From NCBI GenBank assembly GCA_002305925.1, contig DBRL01000010.1:56284-120283 (forward strand): a DNA stretch of 64,000 nucleotides. Direction: 5' to 3'. Made by a program: the position numbers and the translations under genes. How positions within the stretch are numbered: the first letter of the stretch is position 1; each line of letters starts with the position of its first letter. The stretch comes from Candidatus Peregrinibacteria bacterium UBA1369 (GTDB lineage: Bacteria > Patescibacteriota > Gracilibacteria > UBA1369). Below are positions 26,801 to 34,577 of the stretch, piece after piece. Under the pieces are notes generated by a model, which was not told where the DNA came from, searched no databases, and saw only the letters and a program-made list of their open reading frames with translations.

Positions 26801-27075
26801 GCTACGCCCAGTCCGTTGACACGTTTCTGGAAGACATTGATGATGCCGTCGACGATACTACCGCGGTCCCGTTCGGGAACTTTGCCAAGGTCGACTTTGT
26901 AGTCGAGCTGTGAACCGCCCTGCAGATCCAGACCCAGGTTGATTTTCTGGTTGGTAATCTCATTTGGCAGAAAGGGCAGCATTTGTTTTTGCAGCTCTCC
27001 CGGCAGGTCAAAAAATCCCAGAAGTAAGGCGGCCAGAATAATAATTCCTGACTGCAGAAGACGGTTGTTCCTCAT
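23833..27075 (-). CDS. secDF: SecD-SecF fusion with two inserted parvulin-like domains
   Basis: 1080 residues. SecDF uses the proton gradient to pull proteins out of the SecYEG channel. The SecD half starts with a membrane helix (residues 8-25) and the motif [19 protein letters not shown]. The SecD membrane domain begins near residue 505 ([28 protein letters not shown]). SecF follows from about 770, with [38 protein letters not shown] and the [14 protein letters not shown] motif. Inserted in the SecD periplasmic domain is a rotamase (PpiC) module at about residues 255-366 ([40 protein letters not shown]). A second, more degenerate module lies at 143-243 ([45 protein letters not shown]). This would place proline isomerase activity at the translocon exit. 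It is monocistronic. Confidence 0.93.
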   Translation of the reverse strand: [1080 protein letters not shown]

Positions 27076-27128
27076 AAAGAATTGGCTATTATTGATACAG
27101 CTAATTGCTTAGCGTTATTGCGCTCGGA

Positions 27129-27157
27129 AGTATATTGATAAATTGAAAATTTGTCAT
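27129..27157 (-). promoter_or_regulatory. Promoter of secDF
   Basis: On the minus strand: ATGACA (27157-27152), a 17-nt spacer and TATACT (27134-27129). Transcription should start near 27122, giving a leader of about 47 nt that contains the small hairpin GCTAA-TTGC-TTAGC. Confidence 0.65.
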
Positions 27158-27205
27158 CTGAAATTCCCCGAATACCTCTTGCCAAAGCGTGACTGTGGTT
27201 TCCAG

Positions 27206-28285
27206 TCATAGTAATTCCGGGAAGTCTTTTTTTAATTTTTCGACAATATTTTTGATCTGATGGCTCTGGTCTTTTTGGCATACCAGCAGAGCGTCTGGAG
27301 TATCGACCACGATCAGGTCGTGCAGCCCGATGGCGGCGATGGGTTTTTTACCGTCGGCGTAGAGCAGACAGTTTTGGCTGTTTAGGTCTATTATTTTCCC
27401 CTTCGTCACTAATCCGTTCTTTTGGGCTTCGTGCATTTCCTGCCAGATCGCCTCCCAGGTCCCGATGTCGTTCCAGCCCAGATCGGCCGGGATAATGCGC
27501 ACTTCCCGGGCGTCTACTTTTTCCATGATGGCGTAATCGATGGAAATTTTTTGGCAGAGGGGGTAGAGGTCGATCAGTTTTTGTTGATAGTCTTTTTTGG
27601 TTTTGGCGGATCGTATTTTTTGCAGGATTTTCCAGGTTTCCGGCTGGAATTGTCTGAATTTTTCCAGGATGGTGGAAATTTTCCAGACAAACAGTCCGGT
27701 GTTCCAGAGATAGCTCTGTGAGCGCAGGAAAGTTTTGGCTGTGGCCAGGTCGGGTTTTTCGACGAAGCTGATCAATTGATGTACGGGGATCCCGCGGACA
27801 GTCTTCAGCTGCTTGCCGATTTTGACGTAGCCGAGATTGACATTGGGACTGACCGCCTTGACCTCAATGATGTTGAGAGTGTTTTCTGTTTGGGCCAATT
27901 GTTCTGCCACTTTCAGTTTTAGTTCCAGTTCTTTGTTGTCCTGAATCAAATGGTCGGCGTAGATGACGGCCATGACTTCGTCGGGGTTGTCTATGGCCAG
28001 GGTTGAGGCGATCAAACCGATACAGGGGGCGGTGTCGCGCAGGGCCGGTTCGACGATCAGATTTTGCGCCGGCACCAGTCCGGCAGTCAGTTCGCGGACC
28101 AGGTCAAGGTATTCGCTGTTGGTGGAAATGTAAATGTCCGAGGGTTTCTGAAAGGAAAGTCTCTTGATGGTCTGGACAAGCATGCTGTCCTCGCCGACCA
28201 GTGGCTGGAACTGTTTGGGTTTTTTTTGACGGCTCAGCGGCCAGAGACGGGTGCCGGTGCCACCGGCCAGAATGACAGTTTTCAT
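27206..28285 (-). CDS. manC: Mannose-1-phosphate guanylyltransferase
   Basis: A nucleotidyltransferase that makes GDP-mannose from mannose-1-phosphate and GTP. It starts with VILAGGTGTRLWPLSRQKKP, the pyrophosphorylase signature, followed by KQFQPLVGEDSMLVQTIKRL. Then come VIYADHLIQDNKEL, GYVKIGKQL, ISFVEKPDLATAKTFL, YLWNTGLFVWKI and IPADLGWNDIGTWEAI. At 359 residues it has only the transferase domain; the isomerase domain of the bifunctional ManC/AlgA type is absent. It is the last gene after ruvC, TPR and pilD, 12 nt from pilD, and would feed mannose into surface glycans. Confidence 0.92.
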   Translation of the reverse strand: MKTVILAGGTGTRLWPLSRQKKPKQFQPLVGEDSMLVQTIKRLSFQKPSDIYISTNSEYLDLVRELTAGLVPAQNLIVEPALRDTAPCIGLIASTLAIDNPDEVMAVIYADHLIQDNKELELKLKVAEQLAQTENTLNIIEVKAVSPNVNLGYVKIGKQLKTVRGIPVHQLISFVEKPDLATAKTFLRSQSYLWNTGLFVWKISTILEKFRQFQPETWKILQKIRSAKTKKDYQQKLIDLYPLCQKISIDYAIMEKVDAREVRIIPADLGWNDIGTWEAIWQEMHEAQKNGLVTKGKIIDLNSQNCLLYADGKKPIAAIGLHDLIVVDTPDALLVCQKDQSHQIKNIVEKLKKDFPELL

Positions 28286-28297
28286 TGTGGCTGCCGG

Positions 28298-29131
28298 TTA
28301 AAAAATCATCAGGATTTCTCTCAGATACCAGTCGATCAACTGATTGCCCTGATAAAGCGCTATCAGCATGCCGAGGATCAGGAATGGAGCGAAAGGAACG
28401 GTTTGTCCCGGTTTTATTTTGCCGGCCAGCATAATGGCAATCATCAGCAGGCTGCCGATCAGGTAGGAGAGCAGCAGAGCCAGCAGCAATTTGGGCCAGC
28501 TAAGCAATAAGGCCAGTGCCGCTCCGACGTATATGTCGCCCGATCCCAGCCACCGGCCTTTGGAGAGCAGATATTGTCCGCCGAAAAAAATCAGGGCGAT
28601 GGTCAGGGCAATCAGCCTTTCCACGAAGGCGTTCCAGGGTGGGCTGCCGGTGAGCAAAAAGGCGGGCAGGGCCGTGATGATCAGGGCGTAGAGGAAGATG
28701 TTGGGGATGGCTTTTTTTTGCAAATCGCTGAAGAACACCGTTAAAGCCGAGAGAATGAGCAGATTGAGGAGGATAATTTTTATCCAGAAGATCCAGTCCG
28801 TATTGAATCCGTGGTAGAAATCGAATCCCGGTGCCGTGGCAATCATGTTGAAATTGGTCAGGAAGAGCAGTCCACTGACCAGTTCGAGGCTGGGATAAAG
28901 AGGCGAGATGGTTTTGCCGCAATAGGAACAGCGGCCGCGTTTGAAAATCCAGCTGAGAATCGGCAGCATGTCGAGCAGTTTCAGTTGGTGGCGGCATTTG
29001 GGGCAAATGGACTTGCCGAAAAAGATGCCTTTTTGTTTTTTCAGACTACGTTGAATGACAACGCTGAGGAAGCTGCCAAACAAAGTTCCGAGTACAAAGA
29101 AAACCAGGTTGAAGAAAAAAAGCTGGTTCAA
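28298..29131 (-). CDS. pilD: Type IV prepilin peptidase (A24 family)
   Basis: A membrane aspartyl protease that cleaves, and in many species N-methylates, type IV prepilins. The N-terminal GTLFGSFLSVVIQRSLKKQ is followed by the zinc-binding cytoplasmic loop with CPKCRHQLK and CSYCGKTISPLYPSLELVSG. The two catalytic aspartates are in FFSDLQKKAIPNIF and WLGSGDIYVGAALALLLSW. It has about eight helices and 277 residues. Its start overlaps the TPR gene stop by 4 nt. No pilin or pilus ATPase gene is in this window, so its substrates lie elsewhere. Confidence 0.93.
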   Translation of the reverse strand: MNQLFFFNLVFFVLGTLFGSFLSVVIQRSLKKQKGIFFGKSICPKCRHQLKLLDMLPILSWIFKRGRCSYCGKTISPLYPSLELVSGLLFLTNFNMIATAPGFDFYHGFNTDWIFWIKIILLNLLILSALTVFFSDLQKKAIPNIFLYALIITALPAFLLTGSPPWNAFVERLIALTIALIFFGGQYLLSKGRWLGSGDIYVGAALALLLSWPKLLLALLLSYLIGSLLMIAIMLAGKIKPGQTVPFAPFLILGMLIALYQGNQLIDWYLREILMIF

Positions 29132-30618
29132 GGTGAGGAGATGTTAGCTTGTAGATGTTGTGGTGAAGCCGTGTTGAGGCTGGCCAGCAAATGGTTGTAG
29201 CGGGTGGCTGCCGAAGCGGCAACCCCGTTCCCCTGACCGATCGTATGTGCTTTTTTGTAGAAGAGCATGGCTTTTTCGGGCTGTTTTTGTGTTTCATAAA
29301 GTATGCCAAAATTCAAATAGGTGGCGTCCAGTGCGGAATCCAGGGCCAGGGCCAGTTTGAGGTGGTTCTCGGCCCCACTGAGGTCGTTGTTGTAAATCAG
29401 TGCCCAGCCCATCAGGTTGTGCGCCATGGCCTGGTTGGGGTGGCGCTCGGATGCTTTTTGGGCCAGTGCCAGTGCCTTTTCCGGCTGACGCAGTTTTTCG
29501 ATATAGATGTAGATAGGACGGATGTAATAATTGACGTCTTCGGAATTGAGGGCCAACACTTTTTCATAGCTGGCCGCCGATTTTTGGTAGTTTTGCAATT
29601 CCAGATAAACTTCAGCCAGCTTCTGTTCAACCAGAATTTTTGGTTCAAAGCCGTATTCCCTGGCCTTGAGCAGGTTATCCTCCGCGGCCTTGAAATCATT
29701 GACGCTGTACTTGGCCAAGCCAAGATAAAAGAGTGTTTCCGCTTTTTGCGGATCCAGTGCTTTGGCCCTTTCCAGTGCTTCTATTGCGTCGGGATATTTT
29801 CCGGTTTGCAGATAAGCGTAGCCCAGGAGAATCCAGGCGTCACGATAATCCACTTTTTCTTTGCCCACCTCAAAGAGCAGGGGAATGGCCATCTCGTACT
29901 CGCCGCATTGTATATAGCTGCGGGCTAAAAGCACTTTCAGGTGTACGGTAGGGGATTCCGTGTTGAAATTATATTCATTGTAAGCGGCCAGGAAATTGTT
30001 GGCTTTTTTGGTCAAATCATCATTTCCTCCCTGGCTGACAGTTTGATTGAGCAGCTGTTTGGCCAGATCGTGTTCGCCGTAAAAGGCCGCGATAATGCCG
30101 CGATAGTAGGAAGTCGCCTGGGAGGGTACGCCAATGGCGTCAAAGAGTTGGCGCGCCTCGCTGATTTTGCGTTGGCCCAGATAGGCCCGGCCCAGGTAAA
30201 TTCTGGCCTCCAGGCTGGAGGGTTCTCTGGCGGCCAATTCATCGAAGACCGCTTCTGCCTGGGGATAACGGGCAATGCGCAGGTTGATTTTGCCGATTTC
30301 GTAGAGTGGATTAGTGTTGGATGGGTCTTTTTTGTAGGCCTCCTGGTATTGGGCTATAGCCAGACTGGGGAAACCGTTTTTTTCCAATTCAGCCGCCCGG
30401 TCGATCATTTCCTGATAGGTTTTGTCACGGCCGATTTTTGGTTCGCTCAGTTCGGCGGGGAGAGCGGCCTGCTCGGCGGCCAGCGTGTCGACTGGATCTT
30501 CGCTGGTGGGTTGGGAGGGAGAGGGGCTGAAAGGCGGTAGTTCAAAAACGTAAAGAACGGCCAGGGTAAAGGCTGCAGCAATCAGTAAAAAGAAAGTTTT
30601 AAGGACAAATTTGATCAT
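29128..30618 (-). CDS. Membrane-anchored TPR repeat protein
   Basis: About 496 residues starting MIKFVLKTFFLLIAAAFT. The N-terminal membrane segment (residues 3-22) is followed by a Pro/Ser-rich linker (LPPFSPSPSQPTSEDPVD). About ten tetratricopeptide repeats run to the C-terminus (for example YPQAEAVFDELAAREPSSLE, YPDAIEALERAKALDPQKAE, QPEKALALAQKASERHPNQA). TPR arrays are protein-binding scaffolds, and this one would lie outside the membrane. The start at 30618 is chosen because its ATG overlaps the ruvC TGA (ATGA). It also overlaps pilD by 4 nt, so a role in pilus or secretion assembly is plausible but unproven. Confidence 0.82.
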   Translation of the reverse strand: MIKFVLKTFFLLIAAAFTLAVLYVFELPPFSPSPSQPTSEDPVDTLAAEQAALPAELSEPKIGRDKTYQEMIDRAAELEKNGFPSLAIAQYQEAYKKDPSNTNPLYEIGKINLRIARYPQAEAVFDELAAREPSSLEARIYLGRAYLGQRKISEARQLFDAIGVPSQATSYYRGIIAAFYGEHDLAKQLLNQTVSQGGNDDLTKKANNFLAAYNEYNFNTESPTVHLKVLLARSYIQCGEYEMAIPLLFEVGKEKVDYRDAWILLGYAYLQTGKYPDAIEALERAKALDPQKAETLFYLGLAKYSVNDFKAAEDNLLKAREYGFEPKILVEQKLAEVYLELQNYQKSAASYEKVLALNSEDVNYYIRPIYIYIEKLRQPEKALALAQKASERHPNQAMAHNLMGWALIYNNDLSGAENHLKLALALDSALDATYLNFGILYETQKQPEKAMLFYKKAHTIGQGNGVAASAATRYNHLLASLNTASPQHLQANISSP

Positions 30619-31106
30619 GGCACAATTTTGATGTTTGGTTTGAGATGATTGGCGTGGCAAATGGCAATGGCCAGGGCGTCGGCCGCGTCGTCCGGTTTGG
30701 GTGGGCTATCCAAGTTTAACAGAATCTGGACCATTTTTTGAATCTGAATTTTCGGGGCGCCGCCATAGCCGCAGATGTTTTGTTTGACCTGGTTCGGTTT
30801 GTATTCGACCAATTCTTTTTCCAGTTGGCCCAGGGCATAAAGAATCCCTCCCCGGCTTTCCGAAACTTTTAACGCGGTGGTGGTGTTTTTGCTGAAGAAA
30901 AGTTCTTCCATGGCAATTTGTTCCGGTTTGTGGCGTCTGATCAGTTGCAGCAGGTCATTTACCGTCTGGACAATTCTGTCGGCATGGGCGGTTTCTTTTG
31001 TCGTCGTGATAACACCGTAATCAATTACGGTAAATTGGTCGCCGTCCTGTTTTATCAGGCCATAGCCGGTGGTTGCGTAACCGGGGTCAATTCCCAAAAT
31101 AACCAA
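30615..31106 (-). CDS. ruvC: Crossover junction endodeoxyribonuclease RuvC
   Basis: RuvC is the dimeric resolvase that cuts Holliday junctions. The RNase-H-like fold shows the four acidic residues in context: LGIDPGYATTGYGLI (first Asp), IAMEELFFSKNTTTALKV (Glu), and KPDDAADALAIAICH (last two Asp). The basic segment YKPNQVKQNICGYGGAPKIQ is also typical. It is 163 residues, the normal length. RuvA is at 34578 in this window, but RuvB is not here. The stop codon overlaps the ATG of the TPR gene. Confidence 0.95.
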   Translation of the reverse strand: MVILGIDPGYATTGYGLIKQDGDQFTVIDYGVITTTKETAHADRIVQTVNDLLQLIRRHKPEQIAMEELFFSKNTTTALKVSESRGGILYALGQLEKELVEYKPNQVKQNICGYGGAPKIQIQKMVQILLNLDSPPKPDDAADALAIAICHANHLKPNIKIVP

Positions 31107-31156
31107 GGGATTTTGTTTTAAGTCCCGATTATTATAGGCAAATTCCCGGCAGTCGG

Positions 31157-32563
31157 CTAGGCCTGATGCAGGGTGATTTGTCTGTTGTTGGTGGAGGCAT
31201 TGGAAATGAAGACGATTTTGTCTCCCTTGGCTAGAATTTTTTTAGCGACCAGCATTTTTGAGATGGCGGCCGGTGAGGTCAGCTGGCTGACAAAAATATG
31301 TTCCAGACCCCAGCAGAGCTGAAGTTCCCGTTTGGTGCTCTGAAAGGGTGTCACCACCACTATCGGTTGAAAGGTCCTCTGTCTGCTGACGTGGCGAGCG
31401 GTGTACCCGTGGTCGGTCAGGGCGACGATTATTTTGGCGCCAGTCTCGTCGGCCAGCATGGTGGCGGCGTGGCACATTTCCACTGAATCGTTTTCGCGGG
31501 CGTTGAAGTGCCTGAGACGTGTCCAGTTGTTGTTTTTTTGGAACTGTTCAACCTTTTGCGCTACCAATGAAAGTGTTTCGACCGCTTTGACCGGGTAGCT
31601 GCCGGTGGCGGTTTCATTGGAGAGCATCAGGGCGTCGGCGTGGTCAAAGACGGCGTTGGCCGCGTCGCTGATTTCGGCCCTTGTGGCGCGGGGATTCTCC
31701 ACCATTGATTGCAGCATTTCCGTGGCGATGATGACCGGTTTACCCAGTTCCGCCGCCCGTCTGACAATCATCTTTTGGGCCAGCGGCACCGTTTCGGCCG
31801 GCGTCTCCACTCCCAGATCGCCCCGCGCCACCATGACGGCGTCGGTGGCCTCGAGTATTTCCTGCAGGTTTTTCAGGGCTTCATGTCTTTCGATCTTGGC
31901 AACAATTTTGACGTGGGAATGTTTTTTTCGCAGTATATTGCGTAGCTTGATAATGTCGCTGCCTTGTCTTACAAAAGAAAGGGCGACGAAATCAATGCCC
32001 GATTCCAGGCCGAAGCGCAGATCTTCCTTGTCTTTTTCGGTCAGCGGATCGGCGCTGATGGAGGCAGTGGGGACGTTGATACCCTTATGACTTTTTAGGG
32101 TGCCTTGGGTGGAAGATCGAACGGTGATTTTTTTGCCCTGGACCTTTTCCACCGTGGTTTTGATCATGCCGTCCTCGATCAGGACTATGTCTCCTTTTTT
32201 GACGTCATGACAGAGCTGTTCGTATTGAACGGGAATTTCTCTGGGATGCCGGTGCGGATTGTAGATCTGGTTGGAGCAGTCCAGAACAAAAAGTTCGCGG
32301 TGTTTGACCGGTACGCCGTTTTCCGGCAGTTGTCCCAGTCGTATTTTGGGTCCCTGCAAATCCTGCATGATGGCAACGGTGGCGCCGGTTTTTTTTTCCG
32401 CCAGGCGCAGGGCACGGATCAGCCGGAGCTGGGAACTGTGTGAGCCGTGGGAAAAGTTCAGTCTGGCCACGTTCATGCCGGCGCGGATCATTTTTTGCAA
32501 TGTTCTGTTGTCCGCGGAAGCGGGACCAAGCGTGCAGACGATTTTGGTATTGGATTTGAGCAT
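31157..32563 (-). CDS. pyk: Pyruvate kinase
   Basis: Transfers phosphate from phosphoenolpyruvate to ADP, the last step of glycolysis. The 468-residue protein starts KIVCTLGPASADNRTLQKMI and has GMNVARLNFSHGSH, MQDLQGPKIRLGQL, DFVALSFVRQGSDI, VKIVAKIERHEAL, the DAVMVARGDLGVETPAE signature, ATEMLQSMVENPRATRAE and SNETATGSYPVKAVETL. The C-terminal domain (NNRQITLHQA at the end) is complete. It is the only glycolytic enzyme in this window; its presence fits the fermentative metabolism usual in CPR bacteria (family knowledge). It lies 9 nt after the gene at 32573, so it may be cotranscribed. Confidence 0.95.
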   Translation of the reverse strand: MLKSNTKIVCTLGPASADNRTLQKMIRAGMNVARLNFSHGSHSSQLRLIRALRLAEKKTGATVAIMQDLQGPKIRLGQLPENGVPVKHRELFVLDCSNQIYNPHRHPREIPVQYEQLCHDVKKGDIVLIEDGMIKTTVEKVQGKKITVRSSTQGTLKSHKGINVPTASISADPLTEKDKEDLRFGLESGIDFVALSFVRQGSDIIKLRNILRKKHSHVKIVAKIERHEALKNLQEILEATDAVMVARGDLGVETPAETVPLAQKMIVRRAAELGKPVIIATEMLQSMVENPRATRAEISDAANAVFDHADALMLSNETATGSYPVKAVETLSLVAQKVEQFQKNNNWTRLRHFNARENDSVEMCHAATMLADETGAKIIVALTDHGYTARHVSRQRTFQPIVVVTPFQSTKRELQLCWGLEHIFVSQLTSPAAISKMLVAKKILAKGDKIVFISNASTNNRQITLHQA

Positions 32564-32572
32564 AAATCGGGG

Positions 32573-32953
32573 TTATTTTTCTGTTCCGTTCGTGCCGTTT
32601 TGACTGTGTCCAGTGGCGGTTTGACCGCTATTTTGTCCGGAGGTGGTGGTGGCGCTGGTCGAGCCGCCGCCCCCTCCCAGGGGGTCGTCGTTGGCCAGAC
32701 CGGCCAGGATGGTTGTGTTTTGGGTGTATCTGGTTTTGATTGCGCCCCCGGCACTGATGGTGTCGTTAAAAATCTGGCTGGGGCTTTGTGAGGAAACCTC
32801 GTTAAGCCGATCTTCCATGGTCTGTTTTTCGGGAGATTTGAACTGTTCCGGTGAAGGAGGGGCCTTGTCCATACCGCCGCCCTGATAGACCAGCCGTCTG
32901 GGGGAGGTGGTGATTTCCGAGTGGAAATGTTGAAAAAATTTGGGAAAAAGCAT
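32573..32953 (-). CDS. Small protein with N-terminal PRRLVYQGG motif
   Basis: 126 residues, of low complexity after the N-terminus. Residues 18-26 read PRRLVYQGG, preceded by QHFHSEITTS. This is the same motif and spacing as in the giant protein at 1-2513. The middle is polar (SPEQFKSPEKQTMEDRLNEV). The C-terminal 40 residues are Gly/Ser/Thr/Asn/Gln-rich and probably disordered (DPLGGGGGSTSATTTSGQ). No signal peptide is seen. It starts 2 nt after the stop of the coiled-coil gene at 32956 and ends 9 nt before pyk. The function is unknown; the shared motif suggests a common binding partner. Confidence 0.75.
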   Translation of the reverse strand: MLFPKFFQHFHSEITTSPRRLVYQGGGMDKAPPSPEQFKSPEKQTMEDRLNEVSSQSPSQIFNDTISAGGAIKTRYTQNTTILAGLANDDPLGGGGGSTSATTTSGQNSGQTATGHSQNGTNGTEK

Positions 32954-32955
32954 GT

Positions 32956-33288
32956 TTATAGGGCTAAAATTTCCTGTTCAAGTTTTTTGATGCCGACCAA
33001 CTCTTTTTGGTGATAGATTTCTTCCAGTTCAAGCAGGCCGATGCCGAAACTGCGCTTTAATTCCAGTTCCATTTCCGTGAGTACCTTTTGAAGGTTGTCT
33101 TTGAGGTTCAATTTGAGGTGATTGCTTTTTTCTAAAAAATCGGGCGCATTTTTGTCCAGTGCGGCAATTTTCGCCTCCGTTTCGTCTTTCAGTTTTTGAC
33201 ATTGTTGGCGGAAAGCTTCACCTACGGCCTCAATGTGATTCAGTTGTCGCTGAGCCGCCTGCTGATATTTTTGTGAGATTTGGTCCAT
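32956..33288 (-). CDS. Coiled-coil hypothetical protein, 110 aa
   Basis: A highly charged, almost fully helical protein beginning MDQISQKYQQAAQRQLNH. Heptad-like runs of Leu, Ile and Val with Glu, Lys and Gln extend over most of its length (LKLNLKDNLQKVLTEMELEL, GIKKLEQEILAL). It has one Cys and no membrane segment. It sits 1 nt after the glycosidase stop and 2 nt before the PRRLVYQGG gene, so these three and pyk may form one operon. No family is recognised; a scaffold role would fit its shape. Confidence 0.7.
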   Translation of the reverse strand: MDQISQKYQQAAQRQLNHIEAVGEAFRQQCQKLKDETEAKIAALDKNAPDFLEKSNHLKLNLKDNLQKVLTEMELELKRSFGIGLLELEEIYHQKELVGIKKLEQEILAL

Positions 33289-33289
33289 A

Positions 33290-34495
33290 TTATTCCTGTT
33301 CGATTTGTTTTTGATATTTTTTGATCAGGTCACGATAGATCAGGGCGGAGGGGCGCACGGTCCTGGAAAAGTTTTCGTCGTAATCCACCTTGATCAGGCC
33401 AAAACGCTGTTCGAAGCCGCTGTCCCATTCGTAATTATCGATCAGCGACCAATGGAGATACCCTTGCACGTCCACTTTTTCCTCGCGGGCCTTCATGGTC
33501 CAGTAGAGGCTTTCTTTGATCACGTCCTCACGCAGTTTATCGAATCTGTCCGCCACGCCATTTTCCGTGATGATGACCGGTTTTTTGTAGCGTTTGTGCA
33601 GATCGTGCAGAAGTATGTAGAGGCCTTTGGGGTAGACTTCCCAGTTCATGTCGGTTTTGCGCGAGGTGGGATAGGACATTTGGCAGAAGGTATCTACCAG
33701 TTTGGGGTCGGCGCGCACACAGCGGTAAAAATAGTAATTGAGGCCGATGAAATCCTGATGTTTTTTGATCAAATCAAGGAAACGGTGATTCCACTGCTGG
33801 TGCAGCAGATGGGACAGCAGGTGGTCCAGCGGGTTCCCCGAACGGTCGGGACGGAAAACCTGATTATTTTTGGCAACACCGATTTGAAAGTCTGGATTGA
33901 TGCCTTTGAGATCTTCGTAGGCGAGCCGGTGAGCCAGGGCGAGATTTTTTAAAACTTTGCTGTAGAGCAGGTAGCGGCCTTTTTGGGGCGGCCATTTGTT
34001 GATCAGATAACTGTGATAGGCGTAAATATCCGGTTCGTTGATGGTGATGATGTGTTTCATCTCGTCGCGGAAGGTATTGCCGATCAATTTGCAGTAATCG
34101 AGGTAATGGCGGATATTGCCTTTTTTTTCAAAGCCGCCCAGGTCGGCGAACCATTTGGGCAGGCTGAAGTGCAGTAGAGTGACGAAAGGTATCAGTTTAT
34201 TGTGTGACAGTGAGGCGAAAACCTTTTTGTAATGATTGACCGCTTCATAATTTACCTGTCCCTGGCTGGGCTCGATTTTTGCCCACTCAATCGAAAAACG
34301 ATGTGAGTTGTGACCAAGCTCGCGGGCCAGTTTGTGGTCGTTTTCAAACAGCTCCCAATGGTTGGAGGCCAGGCCTGAGGGGGCCAGCCCTTTGTCCTTC
34401 AAAATCGAGTGCTCGAATTCCCACCAGTCACTGCTGAAATTATTACCTTCTGCCTGATGTGCGGACAGCGATGTTCCGAAATAGAAGTTGGGCAT
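33290..34495 (-). CDS. Glycoside hydrolase family 1 (beta-glucosidase-like)
   Basis: A TIM-barrel retaining beta-glycosidase. The acid/base Glu154 is in TINEPDIYAYH and the nucleophile Glu311 in PVIITENGVADRFD. The N-terminal FYFGTSLSAHQAEGNN, the RFSIEWAKIEP strand and LHWSLIDNYEWDSGFEQRFG near the C-terminus are all typical. It has 401 residues, shorter than the usual 440-480, and lacks a signal peptide, so it acts in the cytoplasm on small beta-glucosides or phospho-sugars that have been taken up. Substrate choice cannot be read from sequence. Promoter: extended -10 at 34524-34532. Confidence 0.92.
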   Translation of the reverse strand: MPNFYFGTSLSAHQAEGNNFSSDWWEFEHSILKDKGLAPSGLASNHWELFENDHKLARELGHNSHRFSIEWAKIEPSQGQVNYEAVNHYKKVFASLSHNKLIPFVTLLHFSLPKWFADLGGFEKKGNIRHYLDYCKLIGNTFRDEMKHIITINEPDIYAYHSYLINKWPPQKGRYLLYSKVLKNLALAHRLAYEDLKGINPDFQIGVAKNNQVFRPDRSGNPLDHLLSHLLHQQWNHRFLDLIKKHQDFIGLNYYFYRCVRADPKLVDTFCQMSYPTSRKTDMNWEVYPKGLYILLHDLHKRYKKPVIITENGVADRFDKLREDVIKESLYWTMKAREEKVDVQGYLHWSLIDNYEWDSGFEQRFGLIKVDYDENFSRTVRPSALIYRDLIKKYQKQIEQE

Positions 34496-34523
34496 CGAAA
34501 GTTGATGTTTGTATTTCTCTTAT

Positions 34524-34532
34524 ATTTTAGCA
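34524..34532 (-). promoter_or_regulatory. Extended -10 promoter of the glycosidase operon
   Basis: On the minus strand TGC-TAAAAT at 34532-34524, with only a poor -35 (TTTTAA) at 17 nt. The transcript would start about 22 nt before the ATG at 34495. Confidence 0.5.
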
Positions 34533-34577
34533 GAAAAAGCCCTTTATTAAAAGCACCCTGGCGTTTAACGGCCCGAC

